The position numbers and the translations under genes were made by a program. From the NCBI RefSeq assembly GCF_904426505.1, contig NZ_CAJGBN010000012.1, positions 372,001-436,000 of the forward strand: 64,000 nucleotides of DNA, given 5' to 3'. Below are positions 43,470 to 52,800 of this stretch, one piece after another (the stretch's first letter is position 1; each line of letters begins with the position of its first letter). This DNA comes from Rubrivivax sp. A210 (GTDB taxonomy: Bacteria > Pseudomonadota > Gammaproteobacteria > Burkholderiales > Burkholderiaceae_C). A model generated the notes under the pieces. It had not been told where the DNA came from, made no database searches, and was given only the letters and a program-made list of their open reading frames with translations.

Positions 43470-46343
43470 TCAGCCGCACTGCCCCACGTAGCCGCAGGCG
43501 GTGCAGAAGTCGCAGCCGTCCTTGTGGATGACGCTGGCGCTGCCGCACTCAGGGCAGACCTTGCCGGCCATGGGCTGGATCTCTCCGGCCTCGCGCCGGC
43601 TGGCCGTGGGCACGGCCAGCACGCCCATCTGCTGCAGCGGCAGACCGCCTTCATCCAGCACGCCCAGCATGGCGTAGCGGTGGATGACCAGGCGCGCGAT
43701 GTAGGCCACCGTCGAGGGCCAGGTCTGCTGGCGCCGCGCACCCGGCACGAAGGCCATGAACTGGCCCAACGGCTCGGCATAGTTGAGCAGCTTGCGCAGC
43801 TTCATGCCTATCCAGGCCGGGTCGACGACGCGCATGTCCAGGCTCAGCACGCGCGCCAGGCCATCGAGCGCGCGTGGGTAGTTGCCCGAAAAGCCGACGG
43901 CGCAGGGCCGGGTGACGGTGCCGCCATCGGGGGTGGGCAGAGTCACTTCCTTGAGCGTGAGCGTGAAGGCCTCGCCGGTGGCCGGGTTGTCGATGTCCAC
44001 CGCCCAGGCCAGCGTGCCGCTGGTGCCGGTGCGCGGCTCGTCGCGGCTGAACATGGCGTCGATCACCGGCGTCGGCCCTTGCGCGTCGAGCGCGCCCAGT
44101 TCCTTGCAGCGCCAGCGGATCACCGCCGCCATCGCCGCCACCACACCGGGGAAGGGGCGGCGGTCGCCGGCGGGCGGGAAGGGCATCTCGAAGGGCCGCT
44201 CCTCGGCCACCGTGGCCAGGGCGTCGAGCTTCAGGCGCAGCCAGGCGGCGTCGTTGCTGCGCAGGTCCATCGACAGCGTCTTGGCCAGCGCGCCCAGGCC
44301 GCGCGGCTGCTCGGCGCCGTTGACCCACACCTCGAAAGGCCGCGGCGGCGTGCCCTCCTCGCCGACGAAGAGCGCGAAGTCGCCAAAGGGGTGCTGGACC
44401 ATGAAGGTCCAGGCCGCGTTGCCGGCCGGCAGCTCGGGCCGGCCGGGCCAGCGCAGGCTCGAGAGCACCGGCGCCGGCAGGCGGTCCAGCGCCAGGCGGC
44501 GGTTGGCGGCGTCGATGGTGAGCGGCGCCGCCGGCTCGGGCGTGACGCTGAGCACCGAGCCGAGCACCGCATTCGGCCGGTAGGTGGCCAGGCCCTTGAG
44601 CCCCGAGCGCCAGGCCTGCAGGTAGAGATCCTGGAAGTCGGCATAAGGGTAGTCGGCCGGCACGTTGACGGTCTTGCTGATGGCGCTGTCCACGAACGGC
44701 GCCACCGCCGCCACCATGGCCGCGTGGGCCTGGGCCGACATCTCCAGCGCCGTCACGAAGGCCGGCGTGAGCGGGGCGTCCGTGCCCTTGAGGTGGCGGT
44801 ACAGGCGCCAGGCGTGGTCTTCGACCGCGTATTCCTTGAGCGTGCCGTCGGCCTGGCGCTTCTTGCGCGTGTAGCTCCAGCTGAAGGCCGGCTCGACGCC
44901 ATTGCTGGCGTTGTCGGCAAAGGCCAGGCTGATGGTGCCGGTGGGCGCGATGGACAGCAGGTGCGAGTTGCGCAGGCCGTGGGCGCGGATGCGCTCGCGC
45001 AGGCCCGCCGGCAGCCGGCTGGCAAAGCGATTGCCCGAGAGCAGCAGGTCGGCATTGAAGAGCGGGAAGGCGCCGCGCTCCTGCGCCAGATCGCAGGAGG
45101 CTTCATAGGCCGCGTCACGCAGCCACTCGGCGATGCGCCCGGCCTGGGTGCGCGCCGCGGGCTCGTCGTAGCGCAGGCCCAGCATCACCAGGGCGTCGCC
45201 CAGGCCGGTGAAGCCCAGGCCCACGCGGCGCTTGCGGCGCGCCTCTTCCTGCTGCTGGGCCAGCGGCCAGACGGTGGCGTCGAGCACGTTGTCGAGCATG
45301 CGCACGGCCACCGCGGCCACGGCCTTGAAACCGGCTTCGTCGAAGCGCGCCGCCGGCTCGAAGGCGTCGCGCACGAAGCGCGTGAGGTCGATCGAGCCCA
45401 GGCAGCAGCAGCCGTAGGCCGGCAACGGCTGCTCGCCGCAGGGGTTGCAGGTGGCGATGGCCTCGCAGTAACCGAGGTTGTTGTCGCGGTTGATGGCGTC
45501 CAGGAAGAGCACGCCGGGCTCGGCGTGGTCGTAGGTGGAGCGCATGACCTGGTCCCACAGCAGCCGCGCCGGCAGCCGGCGGTAGACCCAGATGCCGTCC
45601 TCGCGCTGGCGCGCGCCGGCCGCCTTGTGGGCGGCGCCGGGTTCGGCGCGATGCACCAGCTCGACCTCGCCGTCAGCCTCCACCGCCTGCATGAAGGCGT
45701 CGCTGAGGCCGATGGAGAGGTTGAAGTTCTTCAGCTCGCCGCTGTCCTTGGCGTGGATGAATTCCTCGATGTCGGGGTGGTCGCAGCGCAGCACGCCCAT
45801 CTGGGCGCCGCGGCGCGCGCCGGCCGATTCCACCGTCTCGCAGGAGCGGTCGAAGACGCGCATGTAGCTCACCGGGCCGCTGGCGCTGCTCTGCGTGCTG
45901 CCCACCCAGGCCCCGCGCGGGCGGATGCGGCTGAAGTCGTAGCCGACGCCGCCGCCGCGGCGCATGGTTTCGGCGGCCTCGGCCAGCGCGGTGTAGATGC
46001 CGGGGTGGCCGTCGTCGGGGGTGGAGATGCTGTCACCCACCGGCTGCACGAAGCAGTTGATCAGCGTGGCCGCCAGGCCCGTGCCGGCGGCCGACTGGAT
46101 GCGCCCGGCCGGCACGAAGCCTGCCGCCAGGGCCTCGGCAAAGCGCGCCTCCCAGTGGGCGCGGCGCTCTGGGGCCTCAACCCCGGCCAGGGCCTGGGCG
46201 ACGCGGCGATGCACGTCGGCGATGCTGGCCTCGCCGCCCTTGGCGTACTTTTCGATCAGCACCTCGGCGCTGATGGCCTGGGCGGGCAACGCACGGGCGG
46301 CGCTGGCAGCGGCCGCGCTGGCGGCGGTCTTGACTCGGTTCAT
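43470..46343 (-). CDS. nrdJ: adenosylcobalamin-dependent (class II) ribonucleotide reductase
   Basis: Reduces ribonucleotides to deoxyribonucleotides using adenosylcobalamin, with or without oxygen. The product is 957 residues. The barrel carries [13 protein letters not shown], the active-site NPCGE (Cys302), [12 protein letters not shown] and the substrate motif [16 protein letters not shown]. The C-terminal region has two related copies of a TSCPD-like module, around 620-735 and 760-880. A zinc-ribbon-like tail follows with CPECG and CDFCTACG, likely the redox-active cysteines that re-reduce the site. It lies 53 bases downstream of the nitronate monooxygenase gene. Confidence 0.93.
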   Translation of the reverse strand: MNRVKTAASAAAASAARALPAQAISAEVLIEKYAKGGEASIADVHRRVAQALAGVEAPERRAHWEARFAEALAAGFVPAGRIQSAAGTGLAATLINCFVQPVGDSISTPDDGHPGIYTALAEAAETMRRGGGVGYDFSRIRPRGAWVGSTQSSASGPVSYMRVFDRSCETVESAGARRGAQMGVLRCDHPDIEEFIHAKDSGELKNFNLSIGLSDAFMQAVEADGEVELVHRAEPGAAHKAAGARQREDGIWVYRRLPARLLWDQVMRSTYDHAEPGVLFLDAINRDNNLGYCEAIATCNPCGEQPLPAYGCCCLGSIDLTRFVRDAFEPAARFDEAGFKAVAAVAVRMLDNVLDATVWPLAQQQEEARRKRRVGLGFTGLGDALVMLGLRYDEPAARTQAGRIAEWLRDAAYEASCDLAQERGAFPLFNADLLLSGNRFASRLPAGLRERIRAHGLRNSHLLSIAPTGTISLAFADNASNGVEPAFSWSYTRKKRQADGTLKEYAVEDHAWRLYRHLKGTDAPLTPAFVTALEMSAQAHAAMVAAVAPFVDSAISKTVNVPADYPYADFQDLYLQAWRSGLKGLATYRPNAVLGSVLSVTPEPAAPLTIDAANRRLALDRLPAPVLSSLRWPGRPELPAGNAAWTFMVQHPFGDFALFVGEEGTPPRPFEVWVNGAEQPRGLGALAKTLSMDLRSNDAAWLRLKLDALATVAEERPFEMPFPPAGDRRPFPGVVAAMAAVIRWRCKELGALDAQGPTPVIDAMFSRDEPRTGTSGTLAWAVDIDNPATGEAFTLTLKEVTLPTPDGGTVTRPCAVGFSGNYPRALDGLARVLSLDMRVVDPAWIGMKLRKLLNYAEPLGQFMAFVPGARRQQTWPSTVAYIARLVIHRYAMLGVLDEGGLPLQQMGVLAVPTASRREAGEIQPMAGKVCPECGSASVIHKDGCDFCTACGYVGQCG

Positions 46344-46396
46344 GGCGGGCTTTCGGCAGCGGCTGCCGGGGGCCCGGGTCAGACGCGAGAAAAAAC

Positions 46397-47599
46397 TCAG
46401 GTGGCCTGCGCAGGCAGGGGGGTCAACAGACGTTCGAACAGCTCGCGCACGCTGCGGATCTGGGCGCCGAAGGGCAGCGCACCGGCGCCGCGGAAGAACA
46501 GACCCTTCTTGACGTCACCGCGCAGCGCGGCCGCGAGCTGGTTGTCGATGCAGAACTGGCCCCAGCCCGGCGTGCCGTCGCGCAGCCCGCATTGTTCCAG
46601 GCAATCGAAAGACTTGGTGCAACGGCTCTTGGCGTGGGCCACGGCCTGCAGCCGGTGCTCGATCTTGAGGTAGGCGCGCATCCAGGGCGTGGCCACGGCG
46701 CGCGCCGGCAGGCCGGCGACGCTGGTGAATTCCACCATGTCGGTGTCGGCCGCCTCGGCCAGCACGCGCTTGAACTCGGGGTGGGCGTCGCATTCCTCGG
46801 TCACCGCGAAGGGCGTGCCCAGTTGCACCCCGGCCGCGCCCAGGTCTTGCAGCCGCAAGATGTCGGCATGGCTGCGGATGCCGCCGGCGGCGATGAGCGG
46901 AATCTCGCGCTCAACGCCGGCAGAGCGGAAAAAGGCCAGGGCCTGGGGGATGACGTTCTCGAAATCGAAGCGCGGGTCTTGCAGATCGGCGATGCGGGCC
47001 GCGCCCAGGTGGCCGCCGGCCAGGCGCGGGTGCTCGATGACGATGGCGTCCGGCAGGCGCTTCTTGCGCTCCCACTTCTTCACCAGCAGCTGCACGCCAC
47101 GGGCGTCGCTGAGGATGGGGATGAGGGCGGCCTTGGGGTGGTCTTTCGCCAGCTCCGGCAGGTCCAGCGGCAGGCCGGCGCCGACGACGACGGCGTCGAT
47201 GCCAGCCTCGAGCGCTCGCTTCACCGAGGCCGCGTAGGAACTGACCGCGCGCATCACATTGATGGCCAGCAGGCCCTGGCCGCCAGAGCGCAGCCGCGCG
47301 GCGGCGATCTCGCGGTCAATGGCTTCCAGATTGGCGGCGTCGATGGCCTCGCGGGCGCCCTCGCCGGCCGGCAGGGCGCGCGTGCGCTCCATCAGATCAG
47401 GATGGTGGCGGCGCAGGTCGACGCTGGAGAGCGTACCCACGGCGCCCTGGGCGGCCACCGTGCCGGCCAGGCCCTGGGCCGAGACGCCGACGCCCATGCC
47501 GCCCTGCACCACCGGCAGCAGGCTGCGGCCGGCCAGTTGCAGCGGGCGCAGGCCGCTGGCAGCCAGCAGGGCGTCCAGGCCCATGGCGACGGCAGCCAT
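46397..47599 (-). CDS. nitronate monooxygenase-like FMN protein
   Basis: A 400-residue TIM-barrel flavoprotein of the 2-nitropropane dioxygenase / nitronate monooxygenase family, which also includes FMN-binding enoyl-reductase-like proteins. Motifs are [17 protein letters not shown] at the N-terminus, [28 protein letters not shown] and [16 protein letters not shown] with the phosphate-binding loop. The ATG at 47599 shares one base with the usp stop (TGATG), indicating translational coupling. The C-terminal CxxxxxxCxxxC-like segment ([14 protein letters not shown]) is an unusual cysteine cluster. The physiological substrate is unknown. Confidence 0.82.
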   Translation of the reverse strand: MAAVAMGLDALLAASGLRPLQLAGRSLLPVVQGGMGVGVSAQGLAGTVAAQGAVGTLSSVDLRRHHPDLMERTRALPAGEGAREAIDAANLEAIDREIAAARLRSGGQGLLAINVMRAVSSYAASVKRALEAGIDAVVVGAGLPLDLPELAKDHPKAALIPILSDARGVQLLVKKWERKKRLPDAIVIEHPRLAGGHLGAARIADLQDPRFDFENVIPQALAFFRSAGVEREIPLIAAGGIRSHADILRLQDLGAAGVQLGTPFAVTEECDAHPEFKRVLAEAADTDMVEFTSVAGLPARAVATPWMRAYLKIEHRLQAVAHAKSRCTKSFDCLEQCGLRDGTPGWGQFCIDNQLAAALRGDVKKGLFFRGAGALPFGAQIRSVRELFERLLTPLPAQAT

Positions 47600-48042
47600 C
47601 AGCGCAGCACCAGCAGCGGCAGCTTGCTGCGTGCCAGCACGTTCTTGGTGTGCGAGCCGAACAGCAGTTCGCCAAAGGTGCCGCGGCCGTGGGTGACCAT
47701 CACGATGAGATCGCAGCCGAGTTCCTCGGCGGCATCGACGATGGCCTGGTCGACCGCCTCGCTGCGCACGAACTTGCCCTCGAAACCGACGCCGACCTCG
47801 GCGGCACGGTTGCCGAAGCGGCCGAGCACGGTCCAGGCATGGGCCTCGGTGCGGGCCAGGTGGGTGTCAGCCTCGCGCGCATAGGAAGCCGGCGTGGCCC
47901 CCATGGCGGGCAGCGGCGGCATCGGCTCGGCCACGAAGGCGGTGATGCGGGCGCCCAGACGCTTGGCGAGCTCGAGGCTGGTTTCGACCGCGCGCTCGGC
48001 CAGATCGCTGCCGTCCACCGGGACGAGGATGTGCTTGAACAT
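47599..48042 (-). CDS. universal stress protein (UspA family)
   Basis: A 147-residue Usp-domain protein, ATP-binding type. [18 protein letters not shown] opens the fold, and the nucleotide-binding loop is seen in [18 protein letters not shown] followed by LLVLR. It starts at 48042 and its stop overlaps the nitronate monooxygenase ATG. An FNR-type box lies 109 bases upstream, with a -10-like TACATT at the spacing expected for a class II FNR promoter, so induction under low oxygen is likely. Usp genes in betaproteobacteria are often in FNR/ANR regulons. Confidence 0.93.
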   Translation of the reverse strand: MFKHILVPVDGSDLAERAVETSLELAKRLGARITAFVAEPMPPLPAMGATPASYAREADTHLARTEAHAWTVLGRFGNRAAEVGVGFEGKFVRSEAVDQAIVDAAEELGCDLIVMVTHGRGTFGELLFGSHTKNVLARSKLPLLVLR

Positions 48043-48116
48043 GCTGGGGCCTTCTGATGGCAAGGGTTGGCCAGGGCACCGATACCGCGTCGGGTGCCGC
48101 GGGCGGGCAGCGGGCA

Positions 48117-48159
48117 AATGTAGTTTTGCAGGCGGCGCCCGGCCTTGACAGGGGTCAAG
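48117..48159 (-). promoter_or_regulatory. FNR/ANR-type box and -10 element for the usp-nmo-nrdJ cluster
   Basis: CTTGAC-AGGG-GTCAAG (48144-48159) is a perfect 6-4-6 inverted repeat and matches the FNR-family pattern TTGAY-N4-RTCAA. On the minus strand, TACATT (48122-48117) is a -10-like hexamer. A start site about seven bases further on (near 48110) would place the box centre at about -41.5, the classical class II activator position. The next gene in that direction is usp. Confidence 0.6.
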
Positions 48160-48227
48160 CCCGCACCCGGGGCCGCCGCGCCTGCGCCGATAATGCGCCC
48201 CCCGCCCCCCGCATGGAGACTGCCCCG

Positions 48228-49310
48228 ATGACGCGCGTATTCAACTTCAGCGCCGGCCCCGCCGCCCTGCCGGAAACGGTGTTGCGCCAGGCCGCCGAGG
48301 AAATGCTGGACTGGCAGGGCTCGGGCATGTCGGTGATGGAGATGAGCCACCGCGGCCGCGAGTTCATGTCCATCGCCGCCGAGGCCGAGACTTTGCTGCG
48401 CCGCCTGCTCGCCGTGCCGGCCGGCTACAAGGTGCTGTTCATGCAGGGCGGCGCCATCGCCGAGAACGCCATCGTGCCGATGAACCTGCTGCGCGGCCAC
48501 GCCAGCGCCGACTACATCGACACCGGCGAGTGGAGCAAGAAGTCCATCAAGGAGGCCAAGAAATACGGCCGCGTCAATGTCGCCGCCAGCGCCGCCGACA
48601 GCGGCTACACCACGATCCCGGCGCGCGAGACCTGGAAGCTCGACCCCGAGGCGGCCTATGTCCACATCTGCAGCAACGAGACCATAGGCGGCGTCGAATA
48701 CCACTTCACGCCCGAGGTCGGCAGCGTGCCCCTGGTGGCCGACATGTCGAGCAGCATCCTCTCGCGCCCGGTCGACGTCTCGAAGTACGGCGCCATTTAC
48801 GGCGGCGCGCAGAAGAACATCGGCCCCGCCGGGCTGACCATCGTGATCGTGCGCGACGACCTGCTCGGCGGCGCCCTGCCCGTCACGCCCTCGGCCTTCG
48901 ACTACAAGACCGTGGCCGACAACGAGAGCATGTACAACACGCCGCCCACCTATGCGATCTACATCGCCGGCCTGGTGTTCAAGTGGCTCGAGGCCCAGGG
49001 CGGCCTGGCCGCCATCGAGGCCCACAACCGCCAGAAGGCGGCGCTGCTCTACGACTACCTCGACACCACCCGCTTCTACAGTGCGCCGGTGGCGCGCGAC
49101 TGCCGCAGCCTGATGAACGTGCCCTTCAAGCTGCACGACGAGGCGCTGGACGGCGCCTTCCTCAAGGGCGCCGAGGCGCGCGGCATGATGCAGTTGAAGG
49201 GCCACCGCTCGGTGGGCGGCATGCGCGCCTCGATCTACAACGCCATGCCGCTGGCCGGCGTGCAGGCGCTGGTGGCCTACATGAAGGAGTTCGAGGCGAA
49301 AAATGGCTGA
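48228..49310 (+). CDS. serC: phosphoserine aminotransferase
   Basis: PLP aminotransferase that makes 3-phosphoserine from 3-phosphohydroxypyruvate, also serving pyridoxine synthesis. The product is 360 residues. The ATG at 48228 gives the family start [19 protein letters not shown]; an in-frame ATG five codons upstream is less likely because its GGAG overlaps as the ribosome-binding site. The PLP lysine lies in [18 protein letters not shown], and [15 protein letters not shown] is also typical. It overlaps serA by eight bases. Confidence 0.96.
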   Translation: MTRVFNFSAGPAALPETVLRQAAEEMLDWQGSGMSVMEMSHRGREFMSIAAEAETLLRRLLAVPAGYKVLFMQGGAIAENAIVPMNLLRGHASADYIDTGEWSKKSIKEAKKYGRVNVAASAADSGYTTIPARETWKLDPEAAYVHICSNETIGGVEYHFTPEVGSVPLVADMSSSILSRPVDVSKYGAIYGGAQKNIGPAGLTIVIVRDDLLGGALPVTPSAFDYKTVADNESMYNTPPTYAIYIAGLVFKWLEAQGGLAAIEAHNRQKAALLYDYLDTTRFYSAPVARDCRSLMNVPFKLHDEALDGAFLKGAEARGMMQLKGHRSVGGMRASIYNAMPLAGVQALVAYMKEFEAKNG

Positions 49311-50496
49311 CGCGGGGGCTGACCGCCTCGCGGTCCTGGTGCTCAACGCCATCTCGGCCAGCGGCCTGTCGCGCCTGCCGCCCGAGATCTACCGCGTCGG
49401 CAAGGACATCACCGAGCCCGACGCCATCCTGGTGCGCAGCGCCGACCTGCACGCCATGGCCATCCCGGCCGGCGTGCGCGCCATCGGCCGCGCCGGCGCC
49501 GGCACCAACAACATCCCCATCCCTCCGCTCAGCGCACGCGGCGTGCCGGTCTTCAACACCCCCGGCGCCAACGCCAATGCGGTGAAGGAACTGGTGCTGG
49601 CCGGCATGCTGATCGCGGCGCGCCAGATCGCCCCGGCGCTGCGCTACGTCTCGGCGCTGGATGTCACCGCGGCCGACCTCGACGCCGTGGTCGAGAACGG
49701 CAAGAAGGCCTTTGGCGGCTACGAGCTGCAGGGCCAGACCCTGGGCATCGTGGGCTTGGGCAAGATCGGCTGCCTGGTGGCGGAAGCCGCCATCAAGCTG
49801 GGCATGACGGTGCTCGGCTTCGACCCCGAGATCACGGTCGACGCGGCCTGGAGCCTGCCCTCGCAGGTGCGGCGCGCCGCCAGCGTCAACGAAGTGCTGC
49901 GCGGGGCCCAGTTCGTGAGCCTGCATGTGCCGCTGGTGGAGGCCACGCGCCACCTCGTCAACGACGGCAATGTCGGCCTCATGCGGCCGGGCGCGGTGCT
50001 GCTCAATTTCAGCCGCGACGGCGTGGTCAGCAATGCGGCGGTGCTGGACGCGCTGGCGGCCGAGCGGCTTTCGGCCTATGTCTGCGATTTCCCCAGCGCC
50101 GAGTTGCACGGCCATCCGCGCGTCGTCGCCCTGCCCCATCTGGGCGCGAGCACGCGCGAGGCCGAGGAGAACTGCGCCGTGATGGTGGTCGACCAGCTGC
50201 GCGACTACCTGGAGCACGGCCAGATCACCAACGCGGTGAACTTCCCCGCGGTGCAGATGGCGCGCGAATCGGCCTGGCGCGTGGCCATCGCCAACAGCAA
50301 TGTGCCCAATATGCTGGGCCAGATCTCCACCGCGATGGCGCGCGCCGGGCTCAACATCCACAACATGGTCAACAAGTCGCGCGGCGAGATGGCCTACACC
50401 CTGGTCGACGTCGAGGCGCCGGTGGCACCGGCGGTGCTGGACGAGTTGCGCGCCATTCACGGCGTGCTGGCGGTGCGCTACCTGCCCCAGCGCTGA
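49303..50496 (+). CDS. serA: D-3-phosphoglycerate dehydrogenase
   Basis: NAD-dependent oxidation of 3-phosphoglycerate, the first step of serine synthesis. The product is 397 residues. The Rossmann motif is GIVGLGKIG, the catalytic arginine is in NFSRDGVV, and the catalytic histidine is in [15 protein letters not shown]-terminal ACT regulatory domain covers about 325-397 ([19 protein letters not shown]), so serine feedback is plausible. The family Asp/Glu catalytic residue normally followed by P is in an atypical setting here ([11 protein letters not shown]). It starts inside the end of serC. Confidence 0.94.
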   Translation: MADAGADRLAVLVLNAISASGLSRLPPEIYRVGKDITEPDAILVRSADLHAMAIPAGVRAIGRAGAGTNNIPIPPLSARGVPVFNTPGANANAVKELVLAGMLIAARQIAPALRYVSALDVTAADLDAVVENGKKAFGGYELQGQTLGIVGLGKIGCLVAEAAIKLGMTVLGFDPEITVDAAWSLPSQVRRAASVNEVLRGAQFVSLHVPLVEATRHLVNDGNVGLMRPGAVLLNFSRDGVVSNAAVLDALAAERLSAYVCDFPSAELHGHPRVVALPHLGASTREAEENCAVMVVDQLRDYLEHGQITNAVNFPAVQMARESAWRVAIANSNVPNMLGQISTAMARAGLNIHNMVNKSRGEMAYTLVDVEAPVAPAVLDELRAIHGVLAVRYLPQR

Positions 50497-50498
50497 GC

Positions 50499-51284
50499 AT
50501 GGGCCTGCACACGGGCGCGGTCGAAGGCCCGCCGCGGCTGGAGTTCGACGCCGCCGGGCGCGCCACGGTGACGCTGGCCCGCCCGCGCCACCACAACCGC
50601 CTGCACCGCGAAGACCTTCTCGCGCTGCAGGACCACTTCAAGACCGTCGCCGCCGCCCCCGCGGCACGCCTGCTGGTGCTGACGGCGCGCGGCCCCAGCT
50701 TCTGCGCCGGCTTCCACCTCGGTGAGCTGGGCGCGGGCGACGGCAGCGCCGAGCCCCAGCTCTTCGAGCGCACGGTGGACGCGCTCGAAGCCCTGCCCCT
50801 GCCCACGGTGGCGCGCCTGAACGGCAGCGTCTACGGCGGTGCCACCGACCTCGCCCTGGCCTGTGATTTCCGCATCGGCGTGGCCGGGATGGAACTGCGC
50901 ATGCCAGCCGCGCGCCTGGGCCTGCACTACTACCCGGGCGGCCTGCGCCGCTATGTCTCGCGCCTGGGCCTGGGCGCGGCCAAGCGGCTCTTTCTGTTGG
51001 CGGAGGCGGTGGCGGCCGACGAACTGCTGCGCATCGGCTACCTCGACGAATGCGTGGGCGCCGAGGCGCTGGACGCGCGCATCGCCGCCTACGCTGCCGC
51101 GCTGGAGGCCGGCGCGCCGCTGGCCGTGAAAGGCATGAAGGCCTCGCTGGACGAGATCGCCCGCGGCGACTTCGATCTGCCCCGCCTGCGCGAGCGCGAG
51201 GCGCTGTGCGCAGGCAGCGCCGACTTGCGCGAGGGCTTGGCTGCCTACGCCGCCAAGCGCGCGCCGCACTTCAGCGGCAGCTAG
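50499..51284 (+). CDS. crotonase-family protein (enoyl-CoA hydratase/isomerase fold) with altered active site
   Basis: A 261-residue crotonase-fold protein. Oxyanion-hole segments are recognisable as SFCAGFHLGEL and NGSVYGGATDLALACDFRI. At the positions of the two catalytic glutamates of enoyl-CoA hydratase this protein has Asp117 (GGATDL) and Ala137 (RMPAARLG). A normal hydratase mechanism is therefore doubtful; an isomerase, decarboxylase or hydrolase activity is possible. Its ATG is two bases after the serA stop, so it is co-translated with serine biosynthesis genes for no obvious metabolic reason. Confidence 0.8.
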   Translation: MGLHTGAVEGPPRLEFDAAGRATVTLARPRHHNRLHREDLLALQDHFKTVAAAPAARLLVLTARGPSFCAGFHLGELGAGDGSAEPQLFERTVDALEALPLPTVARLNGSVYGGATDLALACDFRIGVAGMELRMPAARLGLHYYPGGLRRYVSRLGLGAAKRLFLLAEAVAADELLRIGYLDECVGAEALDARIAAYAAALEAGAPLAVKGMKASLDEIARGDFDLPRLREREALCAGSADLREGLAAYAAKRAPHFSGS

Positions 51285-51302
51285 GGTCCGCGACGAATCA
51301 CG

Positions 51303-51782
51303 CTAGGTGGCGCCGCCGCCCATCTGCGTCTGCAGGTAGTTGGGCTCGCCCACCTTGGCCACCAGCTCGATCTGGGTCTCGAGGTGATCGATATGCTCCT
51401 CGGTGTCCTCAAGGATTTCTTCCAGCAGTTCGCGGCTCACATAGTCGCGCACGCTCTCGCAGTGGGCGATGGCCTCTTTCAGGTGTACCTGCGAGGCCAG
51501 CTCGATCTTGAGATCGCAGTGCATCGTCTCGACGGCGTTCTCGCCGATCAGCAGCTTGCCCAGATCCTGCAAGTTGGGCAGGCCGTCGATCATCAGCACG
51601 CGCTCGACCAGCTTGTCGGCATGCTTCATCTCCTCGATCGATTCCTCGTACTCGTGCTTGGCCATGCGCTCGAACCCCCAGTTCTTGAGCATGCGGGCAT
51701 GCAGGAAGTACTGGTTGATGGCGGTGAGCTCGAGCTTGAGCTGGGCGTTGAGATAAGCAATGACCTTGGCGTCGCCTTGCAT
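51303..51782 (-). CDS. bfr: bacterioferritin
   Basis: Heme-containing 24-mer iron-storage ferritin. The product is 159 residues, matching the E. coli length of 158. From the ATG at 51782 ([12 protein letters not shown]) the ferroxidase ligands Glu18, Glu51, His54, Glu94, Glu127 and His130 and the heme ligand Met52 (EEMKHAD) all fall at the family positions. A longer frame adds about 25 residues with no homology. It is divergent from bfd across a Fur-like box. Confidence 0.96.
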   Translation of the reverse strand: MQGDAKVIAYLNAQLKLELTAINQYFLHARMLKNWGFERMAKHEYEESIEEMKHADKLVERVLMIDGLPNLQDLGKLLIGENAVETMHCDLKIELASQVHLKEAIAHCESVRDYVSRELLEEILEDTEEHIDHLETQIELVAKVGEPNYLQTQMGGGAT

Positions 51783-51861
51783 GGGGGCTCCCGGAGTGGC
51801 TGGTTCGCACTGATTATGGGAGGCGACCCGACTATTGCGCTTGCGCGTCAAAGACAATTGC

Positions 51862-51882
51862 TAACGCGAACTATTCGCATTA
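51862..51882. promoter_or_regulatory. Fur box candidate between bfr and bfd
   Basis: TAACGCGAA-CTA-TTCGCATTA is a nearly perfect inverted repeat: the GCGAA/TTCGC core is perfect and the outer TAA/TTA match, with one mismatched pair. ATTCGCATT is a common half-site in betaproteobacterial Fur boxes. It ends 11 bases before the bfd ATG, overlapping the likely bfd promoter, and lies 80 bases upstream of bfr. Confidence 0.65.
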
Positions 51883-51892
51883 TGATTGGCGC

Positions 51893-52123
51893 ATGATCAT
51901 CTGCGTCTGCCACCGCGTCAGTGACCGCGACATCAACCGTGCCGTGCAGGCCGGTTGCGACAGCTTTGCCGAGCTTCAGCAGCACACCCGGGTCGGCACT
52001 GCCTGCGGCCGCTGCATCGAACACGCGCAAGACAGCTTTGCTGAGCTTGGCGGCGGCGGTGGCTGCGGCCACTGCGCCGGCGCCGGGCGCTGCGGCGCCA
52101 GCCCTGCGCAGCTGAGCGCCTGA
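51893..52123 (+). CDS. bfd: bacterioferritin-associated ferredoxin with Cys-rich tail
   Basis: [2Fe-2S] protein that binds bacterioferritin and reduces its iron core for release. The product is 76 residues. Cluster ligands Cys4, Cys6, Cys38 and Cys41 are at exactly the E. coli Bfd positions, and the helix-turn-helix fold (SDRDINRAVQAGCDSFAEL) is intact. The product is longer than the 64-residue E. coli protein, because a glycine run (53-57) is followed by C58, C61 and C67. That tail may be disordered, bind a metal, or be an extra redox site. It is divergent from bfr. Confidence 0.93.
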   Translation: MIICVCHRVSDRDINRAVQAGCDSFAELQQHTRVGTACGRCIEHAQDSFAELGGGGGCGHCAGAGRCGASPAQLSA

Positions 52124-52202
52124 ACCGGCGCGCGGCTCTGGCCCACGCCCACGCAGCAGGCGCCAGCAGTAAGAAACCGCCCGCCTAGGCGACTCAACCC
52201 TC

Positions 52203-52712
52203 ATGATCATCACCCGACGCCGCTGGTTGCTGGCCACCTTGTCGACCGGCCTGTTGCTCCCTGGCGCGGCTGGTGCGCAGGGCGCCACGGCCACCGTGAC
52301 GCTGAGCGGACGCACGCTGGACGGCCAGCCCTTCAACCTGGCATGGCTCCGCAGCCATGTGGTGATGGTGGTGATGTGGCGCACCGATTGCGCCGTGTGC
52401 CTGGACAAGATGCCCGAGTTGCGCGCCAACGCCCGCGGCTGGCGCGACAAGCCTTTCGACATCGTGCTCGTCAACCTCGACGGCCAGCGCGCCGATGCCC
52501 AGGCCTACGACCAGCTGCGCCGGCTGGCGGCAGAAAGCGGGGGCTCGATTTACAGCCTGTGGCACGGCGAGGTGGACATGCCGGCCTCGTGGCGGGGCAG
52601 TTCACGGCTGCCGCTGACGCTGGTGTTCGACCGCGCCGGGCAGGTGGTGGGCGGCCACGAAGGCCGCATCCCGCCTCAGGCCTGGGACCAGGTGGCCGAC
52701 CTGCTGCCCTGA
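52203..52712 (+). CDS. TlpA-like periplasmic thioredoxin-fold protein
   Basis: A 169-residue exported thioredoxin-fold protein. The N-terminus TRRRWLLATLSTGLLLPGA resembles a twin-arginine or Sec signal, with cleavage near AGAQ (26). The active-site pair is Cys63/Cys66 (CAVC), and the cis-proline loop is SRLPLTLVFD. It is most similar in layout to TlpA/ResA-type reductases or peroxiredoxin-like proteins. It lies 79 bases after bfd on the same strand and might be in the same iron-regulated unit. The partner is unknown. Confidence 0.85.
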   Translation: MIITRRRWLLATLSTGLLLPGAAGAQGATATVTLSGRTLDGQPFNLAWLRSHVVMVVMWRTDCAVCLDKMPELRANARGWRDKPFDIVLVNLDGQRADAQAYDQLRRLAAESGGSIYSLWHGEVDMPASWRGSSRLPLTLVFDRAGQVVGGHEGRIPPQAWDQVADLLP

Positions 52713-52719
52713 ATGAAAA

Positions 52720-52740
52720 ACGGACGGCTGTGCCGTCCGT
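52720..52740 (-). terminator. terminator of the thiolase gene
   Basis: Perfect nine-base stem ACGGACGGC/GCCGTCCGT with a three-base loop, followed on the minus strand by a run of five T residues. It lies 60 bases past the thiolase stop and just past the convergent TlpA-like gene stop at 52712. This is the most canonical intrinsic terminator in the window. Confidence 0.85.
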
Positions 52741-52800
52741 CGAAGCGCGAGTGCCGGGTGCCGACACCGCCCGCGGCGGCATCGGTCCGGCAGGCCTGGC

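Noticed and set aside
46344..46396. Cobalamin riboswitch ahead of the class II reductase
   Set aside because: The gap is only 53 bases and shows no B12-box-like sequence; I also found none in the mutase promoter region.
43524..46673. 1049-residue open frame on the plus strand opposite the ribonucleotide reductase
   Set aside because: It is the antisense shadow of a clearly recognised gene, His/Gly/Arg/Ala-rich with no motif or domain; long antisense frames are expected at this GC content.
48213..48227. Alternative upstream ATG for serC
   Set aside because: It would start on the bases that form the ribosome-binding site (GGAG), and the family N-terminus matches the ATG at 48228.
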